Shown: positions 1-9,639 of the stretch, piece after piece | Numbering within the stretch: the stretch's first letter is position 1 | How the letters are laid out: each line of letters opens with the position of its first letter | NCBI GenBank assembly: GCA_032718475.1 | Contig: JAUCBJ010007217.1 | Coordinates: forward strand, 1-40,648 | Length of the DNA stretch: 40,648 nucleotides | Direction: 5' to 3' | Source of the DNA: Nemertoderma westbladi | Taxonomy: Eukaryota; Xenacoelomorpha; Nemertodermatida; Nemertodermatidae | Translations under genes and position numbers: made by a program | Notes under the pieces: model-generated | Database searches by the model: none | The model's input: the letters and a program-made list of their open reading frames with translations, nothing else | What the model was told of the DNA's origin: nothing

Positions 1-678
1 ATTGTTGTTTTATACTGCTATTTACTGTCAGTTCTTCATAATATGGTTGATGAATTATTATATTTGGAATAACGATAAATAACCCCGAAACCCAATATTC
101 TTGATATACCGAAGGTAAGAGAGAAGGGTTACAGATAAACGATTGTGACTTATGTTAAAGTGGTTTGAAGTGAATCTAATGTTATTTGATAGACCCTACA
201 TGAGTCAGTCTGTGTTCCTTTTATATGTGACTAAAATCAGTGAAGATTGGCAAATTAGTGTGCAGTATTGTGCAGCATTGTGTATGAGTGAGTCTGTTAA
301 AGAAGCAATTCCTAAAGAATGCGCCATATATGTGAATTATAATTAAGCCATATCGTTGTGAGTAGTTTAAGTCATAACTCTGTTTATATAGATAAAGCGC
401 CACGTCCTAAAGGAACTGTTAATATTCCCGAAGGTGAATAATATTGTCAGAGATTATATAATACTGTCAGTCGAATAATACATTAGGCTTACATAGCAAT
501 AAAATTAAACCGTCGAACCCAATCTCCCGGGAATATCCAGCGGGTGAATGATCGCGCACAGATTGGTTTCGACTAGTGTAGTGAATCAAATACTTGTCAT
601 AGACTAAAAACAGATTTAATATCTAGCAGACATCTTAATTTGGTGGGTTAAACTGCCAAAGGTCTGAAAGCGCGAACA
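1..678 (+). mobile_element. Old BEL/Pao-type LTR, left end outside the window
   Basis: This stretch is a diverged, inverted copy of 32225 to about 32890. The best-matching block is about 33 nt at the inner edge with roughly two mismatches (here it ends GCGCGAACA at 678; the other copy starts TGTTCGCGC). Further matching blocks in the same order include AACAGTTCCTTT-AGG, CACATATAAA and a CTTACCT-like block. Similarity stops abruptly at 678, where a TG..CA-type LTR would end. Downstream sequence does not match the other copy, so this may be a solo LTR. No target duplication can be checked because the other edge is off the window. Small ORFs here are not coding. Confidence 0.7.
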
Positions 679-1180
679 AGCTCCTACCAACGTTTACTAC
701 CCACCCCCCCCCCCCCCCCATCATCCTCTCTATAACCCTCTTAGATTAGTGCTGTGCTTGGTAGCTGCGACATGGGGCCTTTATAACTATTGTTTTGGTT
801 TCGTTGCTTATATTTTATTGGAAAAATGTAATACCTACTACTATATTTTTTTATAACATCAATATAATTTTCTACCAGTGGGGGGCCCGAGGGGCCCAGA
901 TCGTCAAGGGGGCCCGGGAATTTTCCCGAATAGATGTATGGCCACCACGCAACTGCCTCGAGAAGTGACTCGGTTGAGCGATTGGTCTGGCTGTAAGAAG
1001 TTGTGTCAGGGTTAATCACAGCTATATCGAACGACGCGACTCGTTGGTTCATCCAGACACCGCGAACAACTAGGTCAGCCCCCACTATCTAGATGACCAC
1101 GGGAAAGGGTCACCTCGCGTTCCACACTGGAAGGGCCGGCCACCTCTGCGATGAGGTCTCGAAATACTTCCCGCACCTCA
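679..1180. other. Gene-free stretch, GC-rich in part
   Basis: It holds a C homopolymer at 704-719 and a GC-rich block with GGGCCC runs near 880-920. A 114-codon minus-strand ORF at 741-1085 resembles nothing I know and has no coding support. I see no RNA gene or recognisable element. Confidence 0.5.
704..719 (-). repeat. Poly-C tract (16 C)
   Basis: Uninterrupted run of 16 C, preceded by a short CCCACC stretch. It is the only one of eight long G/C homopolymers in the window with C on the plus strand. Confidence 0.95.
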
Positions 1181-1533
1181 TTATGATTATTTTTATTTAA
1201 AAATGGTTATTTTTATTTGAAAATGATTATATTTAGTTAAAAATGGTTATTTTTAGTTAAAAATGATTATTTTTAGTGAAAAATGATTATTTTTAGTTAA
1301 AAATGATTATTTTTAGTTAAAAATGATTATTTTTAGTTAAAAATGATTATTTTTAGTTAAAATTGATTATGTTTAGTTAAAAATGATTATTTTTAGTTAA
1401 AAATGATTATTTTTAGTTAAAAATGATTATTTTTAGTTAAAAATGATTATTTTTAGTTAAAAATGATTATTTTTAGTTAAAAATGATTATTTTTAGTTAA
1501 AAATGATTATTTTTAGTTAAAAATGATTATTTT
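1181..1533. repeat. 20-bp minisatellite, about 18 units
   Basis: Exact 20-base periodicity with consensus AAAATGATTATTTTTAGTTA. The first units are the most diverged (TTTATTT and GGTTAT variants); the later ones are nearly identical. There are no indels between units. The array is extremely AT-rich, contains no ORF, and directly abuts a second array of a different unit. Confidence 0.95.
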
Positions 1534-1925
1534 CAGTGTGTCAAGCATAACATCCTTTGTGTCAGTGTGTTAAGTATCTAACATCCTTTGTTTCAGTGTG
1601 TCAAGTATCTGAAATCCCTCAGGTCCGTGTTCAAAGTATCTGACTCTGACATCCTTTGTGTCAGTGTGTCAAGTATGTGAAATCCCTCAGGTCCGTGTGT
1701 GTTCAAAGTATCTGGCATCCTTTGAGTCCCTATGCAAAGCATATGCCATCCTTTGTTTTGGTTGGGTTCATGTGCAAAGTATCTGACATCCTTTGGGTCC
1801 GTTTTCAAAGCATCTGACAGCCTTTGGGTCCGTTTTCAAAGCATCTGACAGCCTTTGGGTCCGTTTTCAAAGTATCTGACACTGACACCCTTTGGGTCCG
1901 TGTGCAAAGTATCTGCCTCTGCCAC
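1534..1925. repeat. Degenerate minisatellite with about 31-bp unit
   Basis: About a dozen imperfect units built around CAAAGTATCTGACA, CCTTTGGGTCC and GTTTT. The cleanest neighbouring units, around 1800-1880, repeat every 31 bases. Earlier units carry insertions and a GTGTCAGTGTGTCAAG variant. Frequent stops and length changes exclude coding sequence. Confidence 0.85.
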
Positions 1926-2658
1926 CATTTTATCTAACCAGTAGTGTTCGCGATAATTCGCGGGGCCTCCCATTGTCTACGGGGCTCGCGGGTGAAGTGG
2001 AGAAGTGGGCAGGGGTAGTGTGTAGTAGGTGATTGGGTTAGATTGTACCAAGTAACCAATAAAAAATCACCATTAAAAAGTTAGTCAGAATCAATCAGCT
2101 GATCCAAATTTATAAAAAGAAATTAGGGTTTTGCTATTTGAGGCTCAGTGCTGTTCTTTATTATTTTGCATTATTTTTCGCAGAATTAACTTTTCTATCA
2201 TTAAGTGGCCGTGTGCGTCTTTGTGCATTTTTGCACTACCCTTCGGATATCATACGGTACCATCAGCTGCATCTGTCATTGCTGTCAGCCTGTTGACCTT
2301 GTACGGTACCTATACTATACTCAGGTACTGCCAGACTGCTGTACGGCTGTATGCACCGTACTCTGGTACTGCTGTAAAACGCGCAGGCCCTGACCCAGCT
2401 GCCCAGTCAGTGACCATACGCGTACATAGTGACATATACGTCTGTGCGTCATTATGTGTATGTCTGTATGTCCAATGTCAGTATCACGTCTCAGTATCTC
2501 GAACAGTCGTAGCTCGTAGGCCTACATAAGTTGTAGAACTAACTTAACTATTAATAGTTGTAGTAGAGTCCCAGGAGTCTGGAAGTCCTCGGTCAGTTTC
2601 GGTCGGGATCTGTTAGTTAGTACCGGTATAGGGCCTAGTCTGATTCGAGCTTCAGGTA
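1926..2658. other. Upstream region of the recombinase-like ORF
   Basis: No gene recognised. The segment 2290-2370 is rich in GTAC-type short palindromes. An ORF at 2131-2529 lacks any recognisable domain and is Cys/Val/Tyr-rich in a way typical of chance translation of such repeats. Promoter or 5' UTR of the ORF at 2659 would lie here, but I cannot mark a specific element. Confidence 0.4.
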
Positions 2659-4071
2659 ATGCTGTATTGCAATCAGGCAATGGCTACCTCGATGGTAGTA
2701 GACGATGTTTACACCCGTCCTGATGCCGGTACCGTTAATAATATACCCGAGAATAGTAAGGAAATCTACTACAGAACTTATAAAGAGTTTCAGGACTTTG
2801 TCGGTAATAAGATCCCAACTGAAGATGACTATCTCAATTACTTCGACTTCCTGCGGAAAGAGAAGCACCATAAGGCATCGACACTTTGGTGCACGTATAG
2901 TCGGTTGAACTCAGTCCATCGGAAGAAATACGGCGAGAAACTACAAACCTGGCCGCGAATAACCCAAGCCTTGAAATCCTACAGCGTTAACTACACCAGG
3001 AAAGTCGCCGCGGTTTTTACTCGAGAAGAAATTGATCGTTTCCTGGAAATGGATCTCTATACGCCCTACTGGATCGCACGCAAGGCAGTTGTTGTGTTGG
3101 CCGTCTGTGGCGGTTTGCGGACCTGCGACATCCGTTTCATAGAGACTGAAGGTGTGACCGCCAGAGAGGACGGCTGTTGGGTCTCATTCAACGGTCGGAG
3201 TTACAGGGGGGAGGTCACGGAATCCAGTTACCTCGTCCCCTACCCCATGGCGAACCACCTCAAGGTTTACTTCAGCGGGATTATTGCCGCCTTTGGGTCT
3301 AGTCTGACAGGCCCACTCATTCGTACTACTATAACCAATGGCGTGACTGGGATCTCCCATTACGGAAGTCAAGCGATGGGCAAGAATTTTCTGTATAACA
3401 TAGGGAAAGATGTTGCAAAGAAACTCGGACTTCCTAATTGTAATTCCTTCACCGGGCATTGTTTCAATAACGTTACCAGGGATAACACCGGTAAACTCAG
3501 AAGACCCATTGCGCCGAGGTACAACTGGTACGTGGGCGGGTCTCAGTTGCTACAGGATCGGCGTGACTCGGACGCAGCGACTAATTCAACCGTGTCTGTT
3601 GGAACCCAGACCACTGCTACAGTAGTGGTGCTGGAGGAGGAACCATCCGGGAACCATCATATACAGGTTCGTCCAGGTTCCGGGCCCACTCTTCCTTCAT
3701 TCACTATCTGCACAGGTAATTGTTGCGGGTGCGAGTCGTTATCATCGGTTCGTCGTCCTGTGGAGCCACCCGCGTCCCCAATATCTCTAGAGATTCCGCA
3801 TGTCAGTGAGGCATCTTCCCCACCCCATGATGAGGTCTATACCTCGACACATTCCCAGCTAAACGCCCATGAACCCCCCGCTACCCCGTGGACAGTAGGA
3901 GTATCCCAGTTGTCCTCTTTACCAGAAGTCCCCCAAATTTGCAATCCGAGAATATTGAAACTGAAGATGTTCAAGAAACGTCTACAGGCTAACGCCTTCC
4001 GCTCCAGGGGCTATAGCCGTTATTCCAGACCCTACAAAAAGACCACGAGTTACATCTACGATTACCAATAA
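2659..4071 (+). CDS. Crypton-like tyrosine recombinase-derived protein, catalytic residues lost
   Basis: Open frame of 470 codons. A second ATG at 2680 has the better start context (G at -3 and +4) and may be the true start. Residues about 35-110 look like a SAM-like core-binding domain. Residues about 118-270 resemble the catalytic fold of eukaryotic tyrosine recombinases of the Crypton group: the first catalytic Arg is in GGLRTCDI (R154) and the box-II motif is FTGHCF (H267). In active enzymes the HxxR motif follows; here position 270 is Asn, and the usual downstream His/Trp and nucleophilic Tyr region is replaced by unrelated sequence. The C-terminal 190 residues are Ser/Pro/Thr-rich with a small Cys cluster (CTGNCCGC) and a basic, Tyr-rich tail. 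I infer a DNA-binding protein without recombinase activity, either a domesticated gene or a dying transposon with a surviving frame. Terminal repeats were not found. Confidence 0.7.
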   Translation: MLYCNQAMATSMVVDDVYTRPDAGTVNNIPENSKEIYYRTYKEFQDFVGNKIPTEDDYLNYFDFLRKEKHHKASTLWCTYSRLNSVHRKKYGEKLQTWPRITQALKSYSVNYTRKVAAVFTREEIDRFLEMDLYTPYWIARKAVVVLAVCGGLRTCDIRFIETEGVTAREDGCWVSFNGRSYRGEVTESSYLVPYPMANHLKVYFSGIIAAFGSSLTGPLIRTTITNGVTGISHYGSQAMGKNFLYNIGKDVAKKLGLPNCNSFTGHCFNNVTRDNTGKLRRPIAPRYNWYVGGSQLLQDRRDSDAATNSTVSVGTQTTATVVVLEEEPSGNHHIQVRPGSGPTLPSFTICTGNCCGCESLSSVRRPVEPPASPISLEIPHVSEASSPPHDEVYTSTHSQLNAHEPPATPWTVGVSQLSSLPEVPQICNPRILKLKMFKKRLQANAFRSRGYSRYSRPYKKTTSYIYDYQ

Positions 4072-4906
4072 TACTCTGTAACGCGAACTAATGTAGGTGA
4101 CCTTTGACCTTTCCGATTCCCACTTAACTAATTTTCGACCTGAATATATATCTTTTGGTTTTATAATCGCCACAATTTGATACTGAATATTTTTTAATTA
4201 TATTTTTACTTAATTCAAGTAGTATAGTTAAGTACTTCAATTTCATAACAGTTAGTTTGTATTGTTAAAGTACCAATATTTTGATTACTTGAATGTATCA
4301 ACGATTATTATTTATAAGTTATTAAGTAACTAAATAATTACGAACAGGGGGGGGGGGGGGGGTGGTTTGCGTGATTGACTATAAATAAAGCATGTAGTGA
4401 TTTACAGGCTGTTTCATGTTTTAGCCTACTGTATGCACTAGGCTACTTCGCCCAACAATCTTGAACTCAGTTTTTTAAATATGAATTATTGTAATGAACA
4501 CAAAAGGTATTGGAACTTTTGGTGTCATCAAGGCGTATAAACCTACTACAAAACGGAACTCAATATACAACATAAGGATTAAGTAGTTCAGCTACTCATC
4601 TCGCCTTGCCGGTTCGTCATAAGTAATTCCAGACATAGAAACGAAACTGCTTCTTCATAGAGGAAGGTAGTTTAGGAAATTGGGACCCTCAAAAATAATG
4701 AAATTCAAGTAAAGCGCCGTACACTTAAGATGTGAGCGTAATAGGTTCGATCCCGGGTCAGGTCTTTTTGTTTCATATTCAAATTCGATTTAAAGTTTAT
4801 AATGGGGTTGCTTAGCGACTGTTTGTGGATGGATATATAGAGGATGCAAATGTTCCAAAAAATCTGACCATATTAACACATTCAATTTCATCTTTATTTC
4901 CTTAAG
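4072..4906. other. Mostly featureless AT-rich stretch
   Basis: It contains a G tract (4347-4362) and, near 4752, a GGTTCGATCCC sequence matching a Pol III B box. No cloverleaf or convincing A box precedes it, so at most this is a relic of a tRNA-derived repeat. Confidence 0.4.
4347..4362 (+). repeat. Poly-G tract (16 G)
   Basis: Uninterrupted run of 16 G, preceded by GAACA. Confidence 0.95.
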
Positions 4907-5984
4907 CAATATGGATTTAACATAGCAAACGAGGTAACAACTGGTGAAACTTTTCCAAAATTTTGTGAAAACAAACTTTAGTCCAATGACTATCAAATGA
5001 CTGAACTATGCACTTCTACATAAAGTTACCAATTTTGTTTCCAGAGCAACGGTAATCTGCCTAATAATTTAATACGTTTTATTATCATTTTGCTGGTGCA
5101 TTATACTGTAGGAGGAAGCTTAATAATAATAATACTTCTCTAATTAAACTAGGTAACTTAACCCAGCCCATCGGCTTGGTCCACCTTAAACACCATTGTC
5201 CCCGAAAATTTATCGTTATATCATAAACTATTGCGGTTTTAAAACTAAAACGAGTAAATAAATTACACCTAAATTCAATATAGAAATTAGTTTTACTATG
5301 TGAAAAATCTCTGCTAATATATAATATATGTAAATTATAAAATTTCCTTTTAGTGGATATACAATGCTACAGGCGTCAACCTGCCAATCACCACATCCTC
5401 TGAGGATGAGTCACGGCGGTTCTACCACGCACAACTACCCGTTAGTGGTTAGTACATAGTATATGTACCTACTGGTGGGGGGGGGGGGGGGGGGGGGTAT
5501 TTAATGGTTAGTATTAGACATAGTGATAGAGGGTGAGGGGTGGGGGTTATTAACAGTATTTTGTGGGAATGTTTGTTAATATGAGGCATGTTTTCTCTGG
5601 TCGTATAGGTTGTTATCCACAGAGCTGTATTTCGGCGAAAGCAGACAATGTATCAGGTTAAATGTAACCTCTATCTAATATATTGCTGTCGTCATTATTG
5701 GTTCATTTTGTATACAGTAATTCAGTGGGATAGTTGGTCTGTTGCCTGTAGGGGTTGACAGTATTTGATATTGATGACTCAATACTTTGAAGGACCAATA
5801 ATGCTGCCTGCCGTGGGGGGGAGGGGAGGCTAATCCTAAGGTCGGTTCGGTAATTCGAGAGGCACTGGTGTTTGTTTATAGTCAATTAGCTGGAGTCATT
5901 AATCAACATTTGACATATTTATTCGTTTTAAAACTTTTCCCATAGATGTTGTTGGTTTGTTCTTTTCAGGTTGATGCTTGGTGA
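4907..5984 (+). CDS. Putative 3' exons of an unrecognised spliced gene
   Basis: Four short open segments, all phase 0 at both ends, join in one frame. 4907-4933 has acceptor CTTTATTTCCTTAAG and donor GTAACA. 5354-5440 has acceptor TTTCCTTTTAG and donor GTTAGT. 5609-5656 has acceptor CGTATAG and donor GTTAAA. 5970-5984 has a strong TTTGTTCTTTTCAG acceptor and ends in TGA. The 29-codon segment (containing TGVNLPITTSSEDESRRFYH) and the 16-codon segment (containing VVIHRAVFRRKQTMYQ) look clearly protein-like. The 9-codon first segment and 5-codon last one are weaker. I do not recognise the protein, and no upstream exons or start were found. The same GTTAGT donor type occurs in the pitchfork-like gene. 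An AATAAA lies near 6402, past a TIR element. Chance alignment of splice-like signals is the main alternative. Confidence 0.4.
5477..5497 (+). repeat. Poly-G tract (21 G)
   Basis: Run of 21 G, 36 nt downstream of the putative donor at 5441, inside an inferred intron. Confidence 0.95.
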
Positions 5985-6009
5985 ATATTCAATATAACAG
6001 GAGTATAGT

Positions 6010-6390
6010 TTAGGGGCCGTCCAAGTATGACGTCTGCACTTTTCTCCAAAATGTTGACCCCCTCCCTCCCCTAAATCAGATGTCATCAGATAGGCGTTGA
6101 CACCCCCCCTCCCCTAAATCAGATTAAAAAAATTTTCGCGTCCTAATCACTGAAACATGGTGACTGGTAACTGAAACAGAAGGTCGTACTACGGGCCTTC
6201 TGGGGCTTCGAACAATTAAAATAGGCAAGCTATTTACTCTTCTGCTATATCTCTTCTAGCACCTATAAATGAACATGCTGACGTCAGATTTTGGCTGTCC
6301 CCCTCCCCTCCCCTCATCAGCACGTCATCAGATTTTCCCAACCCCCCTCCCCACCCTAAAGTGCTGACGTCATACTTGGACGCCCCCTAA
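6010..6390. mobile_element. MITE-like element with about 31-bp terminal inverted repeats
   Basis: The left end reads TTAGGGGCCGTCC then AAGTATGACGTC. The right end is its near-perfect reverse complement, ending GACGCCCCCTAA. Inner parts carry repeated CCCTCCCCTAAATCAGAT and GTCATCAGAT blocks in both halves, a subterminal repeat pattern typical of non-autonomous DNA transposons. There is no ORF. The exact target duplication is ambiguous (a TTA/TAA edge). The element class cannot be fixed without a transposase-bearing relative. Confidence 0.8.
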
Positions 6391-7578
6391 TAATCTCCAT
6401 CAATAAAATCGCGCTTTATCAAAAAGATGATAACAAATGGGGTATCTTTGGGTTGTTGATATCATGACAAATGTAATGAAAAGGCAGTGGTGGTGTGACA
6501 ATGAACTTTTAGAAAATAATGTGCAAAATGTAGAACTTTATACGGCGGGCGAGAATAGGTTCCAAAAAAGAAACCATCGCATCGCGTGTGGGATACCTAC
6601 ACCAGTTGTAGCGTCCATAGGACTCAGTATGCCAGTGCAGGCCAACCATCACTTACTTTCATTTTAGGCGTACTGACTACTGGTCTATGCAGACTGTACC
6701 AGTGCAACATTAGGCCTACCTCACATGCCGTACCGTACGGTACTCGGGTACTGTAGCAAGCTAATCATAGGCGATTAGGCGTCCGTACCTGGACCGGCAT
6801 GACACAACAGATGTTAACGATTTCAGGAATTACCGCGACGAGTAGGTAGGCATAAGCGACGCTATCTGTATACTGTCGTCGTTCGTCGTCTCTAATAACG
6901 CCTCGCACTGAACTCTTATAAAGTGCTACCCAGCTACCCAGTTTTGAAGTAAATAGTTAGGTATTACATTTGTTTGGAATAATTCCTCAGTCAAAAAAAA
7001 CGGGAACGTAAAAAATTTCATTAGGTAGGCCTACCTAGCCGTTTGACTTCTGAAGTAGCAGAGTAGGTCTAGAGACGCTAATGCTTGCTTACCGGTATGC
7101 CAACGCAGCCGTATAAAGCGTGGGTAAACTGAATTCGCCTGGGGAGTTAAGAAGGGTTGGGTCTTGGATAGTTACATATTATTTGGATTGTTGTTCAACC
7201 TTGGGGGTTAGAGCGGCGCCCACCATGACCACCTTCTGACCTTGCTCTCCTGCAGCCAAGCGAGATGAGTCTTGGCCCTTATTCAGTTATTATTACTTTC
7301 ACCATAACTTTACTTTGTTACCGGTAGGTATTACCGGTATTATTACGCCTAATTTCTGCCTATAGCTATATGAAAGTATTTCAGTATTTATTATCTGACT
7401 CTGCAGTTATTCTCGCGACAACCTCGCCCTCGCGTAGGTCTGTAGGTATACCACTTGCATCGATATAGCTATCGTCTGATCGTTACGAACGATACGTGGC
7501 GCAGTGGGCTAGGCCTGTCAATGGTCCCTGTTCATTGACTGAACAAGATTCAAGTATTTGTTGATGTAGAACGTTATA
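6391..7578. other. Intergenic region and WDR48 5' flank
   Basis: Gene-free. A 76-codon ORF at 6437-6667 has no recognisable domain. Short palindromic motifs (TAGGCCTACC, ACCGGTA, GTACGGTAC) recur between 6700 and 7340. The promoter and 5' UTR of the WDR48 gene must lie here, but no TATA box or initiator can be assigned with confidence. Confidence 0.4.
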
Positions 7579-9639
7579 ATGTCATACAATATTAGAGGAA
7601 GTGGTAACACCACGACCGGTGGCGCCGCCAACAATTCCACACAGAGGAAGAAAGTTCAACTCTCATTTGTTATGCGAGATGAAATCGAAAACCGCCATAG
7701 ATCCGGGGTCAACGCCCTGCAGGTCGACACGGCGAATAACCGTTTGTTCTCGGCGGGACGCGACTCTATAGTCCGTATATGGAACCTCTACAGAGATCCC
7801 GAGACCACGGTCCCGTGTAACATGGAGCACCACACGGACTGGGTTAACGATATAGTCCTGTGCTGTGGAGGAAACACCCTGATCTCCGCCTCGTCTGACA
7901 CCACTGTGAAGGTATGGAATTCCACTAAAGGCTTCTGCATGTCAACTCTACGAACCCACAAGGATTACGTGAAGGCTTTGGCCTACGCTAAGGATAGAGA
8001 ACACGTTGCCAGCGGAGGGTTGGACAGGCAGATATTCTTGTGGGACGTTAACACCTTAACCGCACTCACTGCGTCCAATAACACAGTAACTACTTCCTCT
8101 CTATCCGGGAACAAAGACTCCATCTACAGTCTAGCGATGAATCCTTCCGGGACTGTAATTGTCTCCGGTTCCACCGAGAAGGCCCTCCGAGTCTGGGACC
8201 CTCGGACTTGCATCAAACAGATGAAACTGAAAGGCCACACGGACAACGTGAAGGCGTTGGCTGTAAACCGAGACGGCACGCAGGTGCTGTCGGGTAGCTC
8301 GGACGGGACACTGCGGTTGTGGTCCCTCGGTCAGCAGCGTTGCGTGGCGACCTACCGGTTGCACAGCGACGGAGTGTGGGCCCTGTGCGCGGACGAGTCC
8401 TTCACCGTGGTCTACTCCGGGGGGCGGGACCGACGGATATTCTGCGTGGAACTCAACACCGAGACGACGAGTTTAGTCTGCGAGGAGTCGGCGCCGATAC
8501 TGCGGATCGAGTTGGCGCGGAATCCGTCGTGTCTGTGGGTGTCGACGACGCGGTCCGAGATACAGCGGTGGTCCTTAGACGGGATCGCGGAGGACAGACC
8601 GTCGGAAGAACCGCTCCGACGCGAACCGGACCTCGCGCTGCCCGGGGCCCCGAGCATCAACCAGTACGAGGTGCTGAACGATAAACGTCGCGTCGTTACT
8701 CGGGATACCGAGCAGGGTTGCGCCGTGTGGGACGTCCTCGCGTCGAGGAAGGTGGAGGACCTCGGGGTCGTCGATATGGCGGTGGAAGTGGAGCGGCGAC
8801 AGACGGCCATCCACGTACCGAGTTGGTTCGCGGTGGACCTCAAGGTGGGACAGCTGACGGTCCATCTGGACGACTCGGACGCGTTCTCGGCGTGGTTGAC
8901 GGCGCGGGACGCCGGATTGGGGGACCCGGAGGCCGACGGGACCGACACCAAGGTCAACTACGGGACGCTGATGCTGCAGGGACTGCTGGAGCACTGGCCG
9001 CGCACCTGGACCTCCATGGAGGAGGGGGTTCTACGGGGGAACGGCTACGTCTCCGTGGCGCCTTACACCCCCATTATACTGAGCGAGGTGAATGGGAAGA
9101 CGTTGTGCCGTCTGTGTTGCAGAGAGGCGGTGGGGGAGACGGAACAACTAATGCTGAACGACAACATTCCGCAGTGGATATCCGACGTGACGGTCGATAG
9201 GAAGCTCCCAAAGTTCCCGAAACTCGCGTTCTACTTGCAGCCGTACCACCCGGCGGCTACAGGCCGCGGGCGTTCAGCCGGCGGCGCTCTCGTGCCTCCT
9301 AGGGAACGCCTCAGCGCCAGCGATATGCTCCAAGTGAAGAAAGTAATCGAGCACATTCAAGAGAAGGTCCTGGGGGAGGGCAGTCAGCGGGACAGCCCCC
9401 CTCCGTTCCCCCGCTCCGAGGGGGGCTCCCCCTCCCGGACGCCCCCCTCCCAGACCCCCGAGGAGGACAGTAAGCCCCCCAGTAGTTCGGGGTCCGCGGT
9501 CTCCAAACTCACCAAGGTGGAACTGCTCTGCCACGATCAGTTACTCGACACCAATATGGATATTCGGACTGTTAAACACTTTATCTGGAAACAGGCCGGG
9601 GATTTGGTGCTTCAGTATCGGACAGTGAAGGATAAATAA
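7579..9639 (+). CDS. WDR48: WDR48/UAF1, WD-repeat activator of USP1-type deubiquitinases
   Basis: Complete 686-codon single-exon frame; human WDR48 is about 677 residues. WDR48 binds USP1, USP12 and USP46 and stimulates their activity, acting in Fanconi/DNA-repair deubiquitination and endolysosomal trafficking. Seen here: an N-terminal beta-propeller (about residues 38-330) with repeats such as [60 protein letters not shown] and [20 protein letters not shown], all near-invariant in the family. The C-terminal half carries the SUMO-like regions, with family signatures [13 protein letters not shown] and RTVKHFIWK close to the end. A Pro/Ser-rich linker at about 600-640 is lineage-specific. Start context is TATAATGT; no other in-frame ATG would keep the conserved [13 protein letters not shown]. 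Vertebrate orthologues have many introns; none is present here. The 3' half is markedly GC-rich compared with its AT-rich flanks. No poly(A) tail follows, so a retrocopy is not directly shown. AATAAA at 10153 is a plausible polyadenylation signal. Confidence 0.95.
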   Translation: MSYNIRGSGNTTTGGAANNSTQRKKVQLSFVMRDEIENRHRSGVNALQVDTANNRLFSAGRDSIVRIWNLYRDPETTVPCNMEHHTDWVNDIVLCCGGNTLISASSDTTVKVWNSTKGFCMSTLRTHKDYVKALAYAKDREHVASGGLDRQIFLWDVNTLTALTASNNTVTTSSLSGNKDSIYSLAMNPSGTVIVSGSTEKALRVWDPRTCIKQMKLKGHTDNVKALAVNRDGTQVLSGSSDGTLRLWSLGQQRCVATYRLHSDGVWALCADESFTVVYSGGRDRRIFCVELNTETTSLVCEESAPILRIELARNPSCLWVSTTRSEIQRWSLDGIAEDRPSEEPLRREPDLALPGAPSINQYEVLNDKRRVVTRDTEQGCAVWDVLASRKVEDLGVVDMAVEVERRQTAIHVPSWFAVDLKVGQLTVHLDDSDAFSAWLTARDAGLGDPEADGTDTKVNYGTLMLQGLLEHWPRTWTSMEEGVLRGNGYVSVAPYTPIILSEVNGKTLCRLCCREAVGETEQLMLNDNIPQWISDVTVDRKLPKFPKLAFYLQPYHPAATGRGRSAGGALVPPRERLSASDMLQVKKVIEHIQEKVLGEGSQRDSPPPFPRSEGGSPSRTPPSQTPEEDSKPPSSSGSAVSKLTKVELLCHDQLLDTNMDIRTVKHFIWKQAGDLVLQYRTVKDK

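Noticed and set aside
741-1085. 114-codon minus-strand ORF
   Set aside because: No recognisable domain, overlaps G/C-rich low-complexity sequence, no start or splice support.
1181-1533. CRISPR-like regular spacing
   Set aside because: Units are contiguous 20-mers without unique spacers, in animal DNA; it is a minisatellite.
4740-4765. tRNA gene suggested by GGTTCGATCCC
   Set aside because: Only the B box is convincing; no A box, D arm or acceptor stem can be drawn.
8412-8994. Long antisense ORFs inside WDR48
   Set aside because: Shadow frames caused by the GC-rich third codon positions of WDR48; the sense frame is fully explained by homology.
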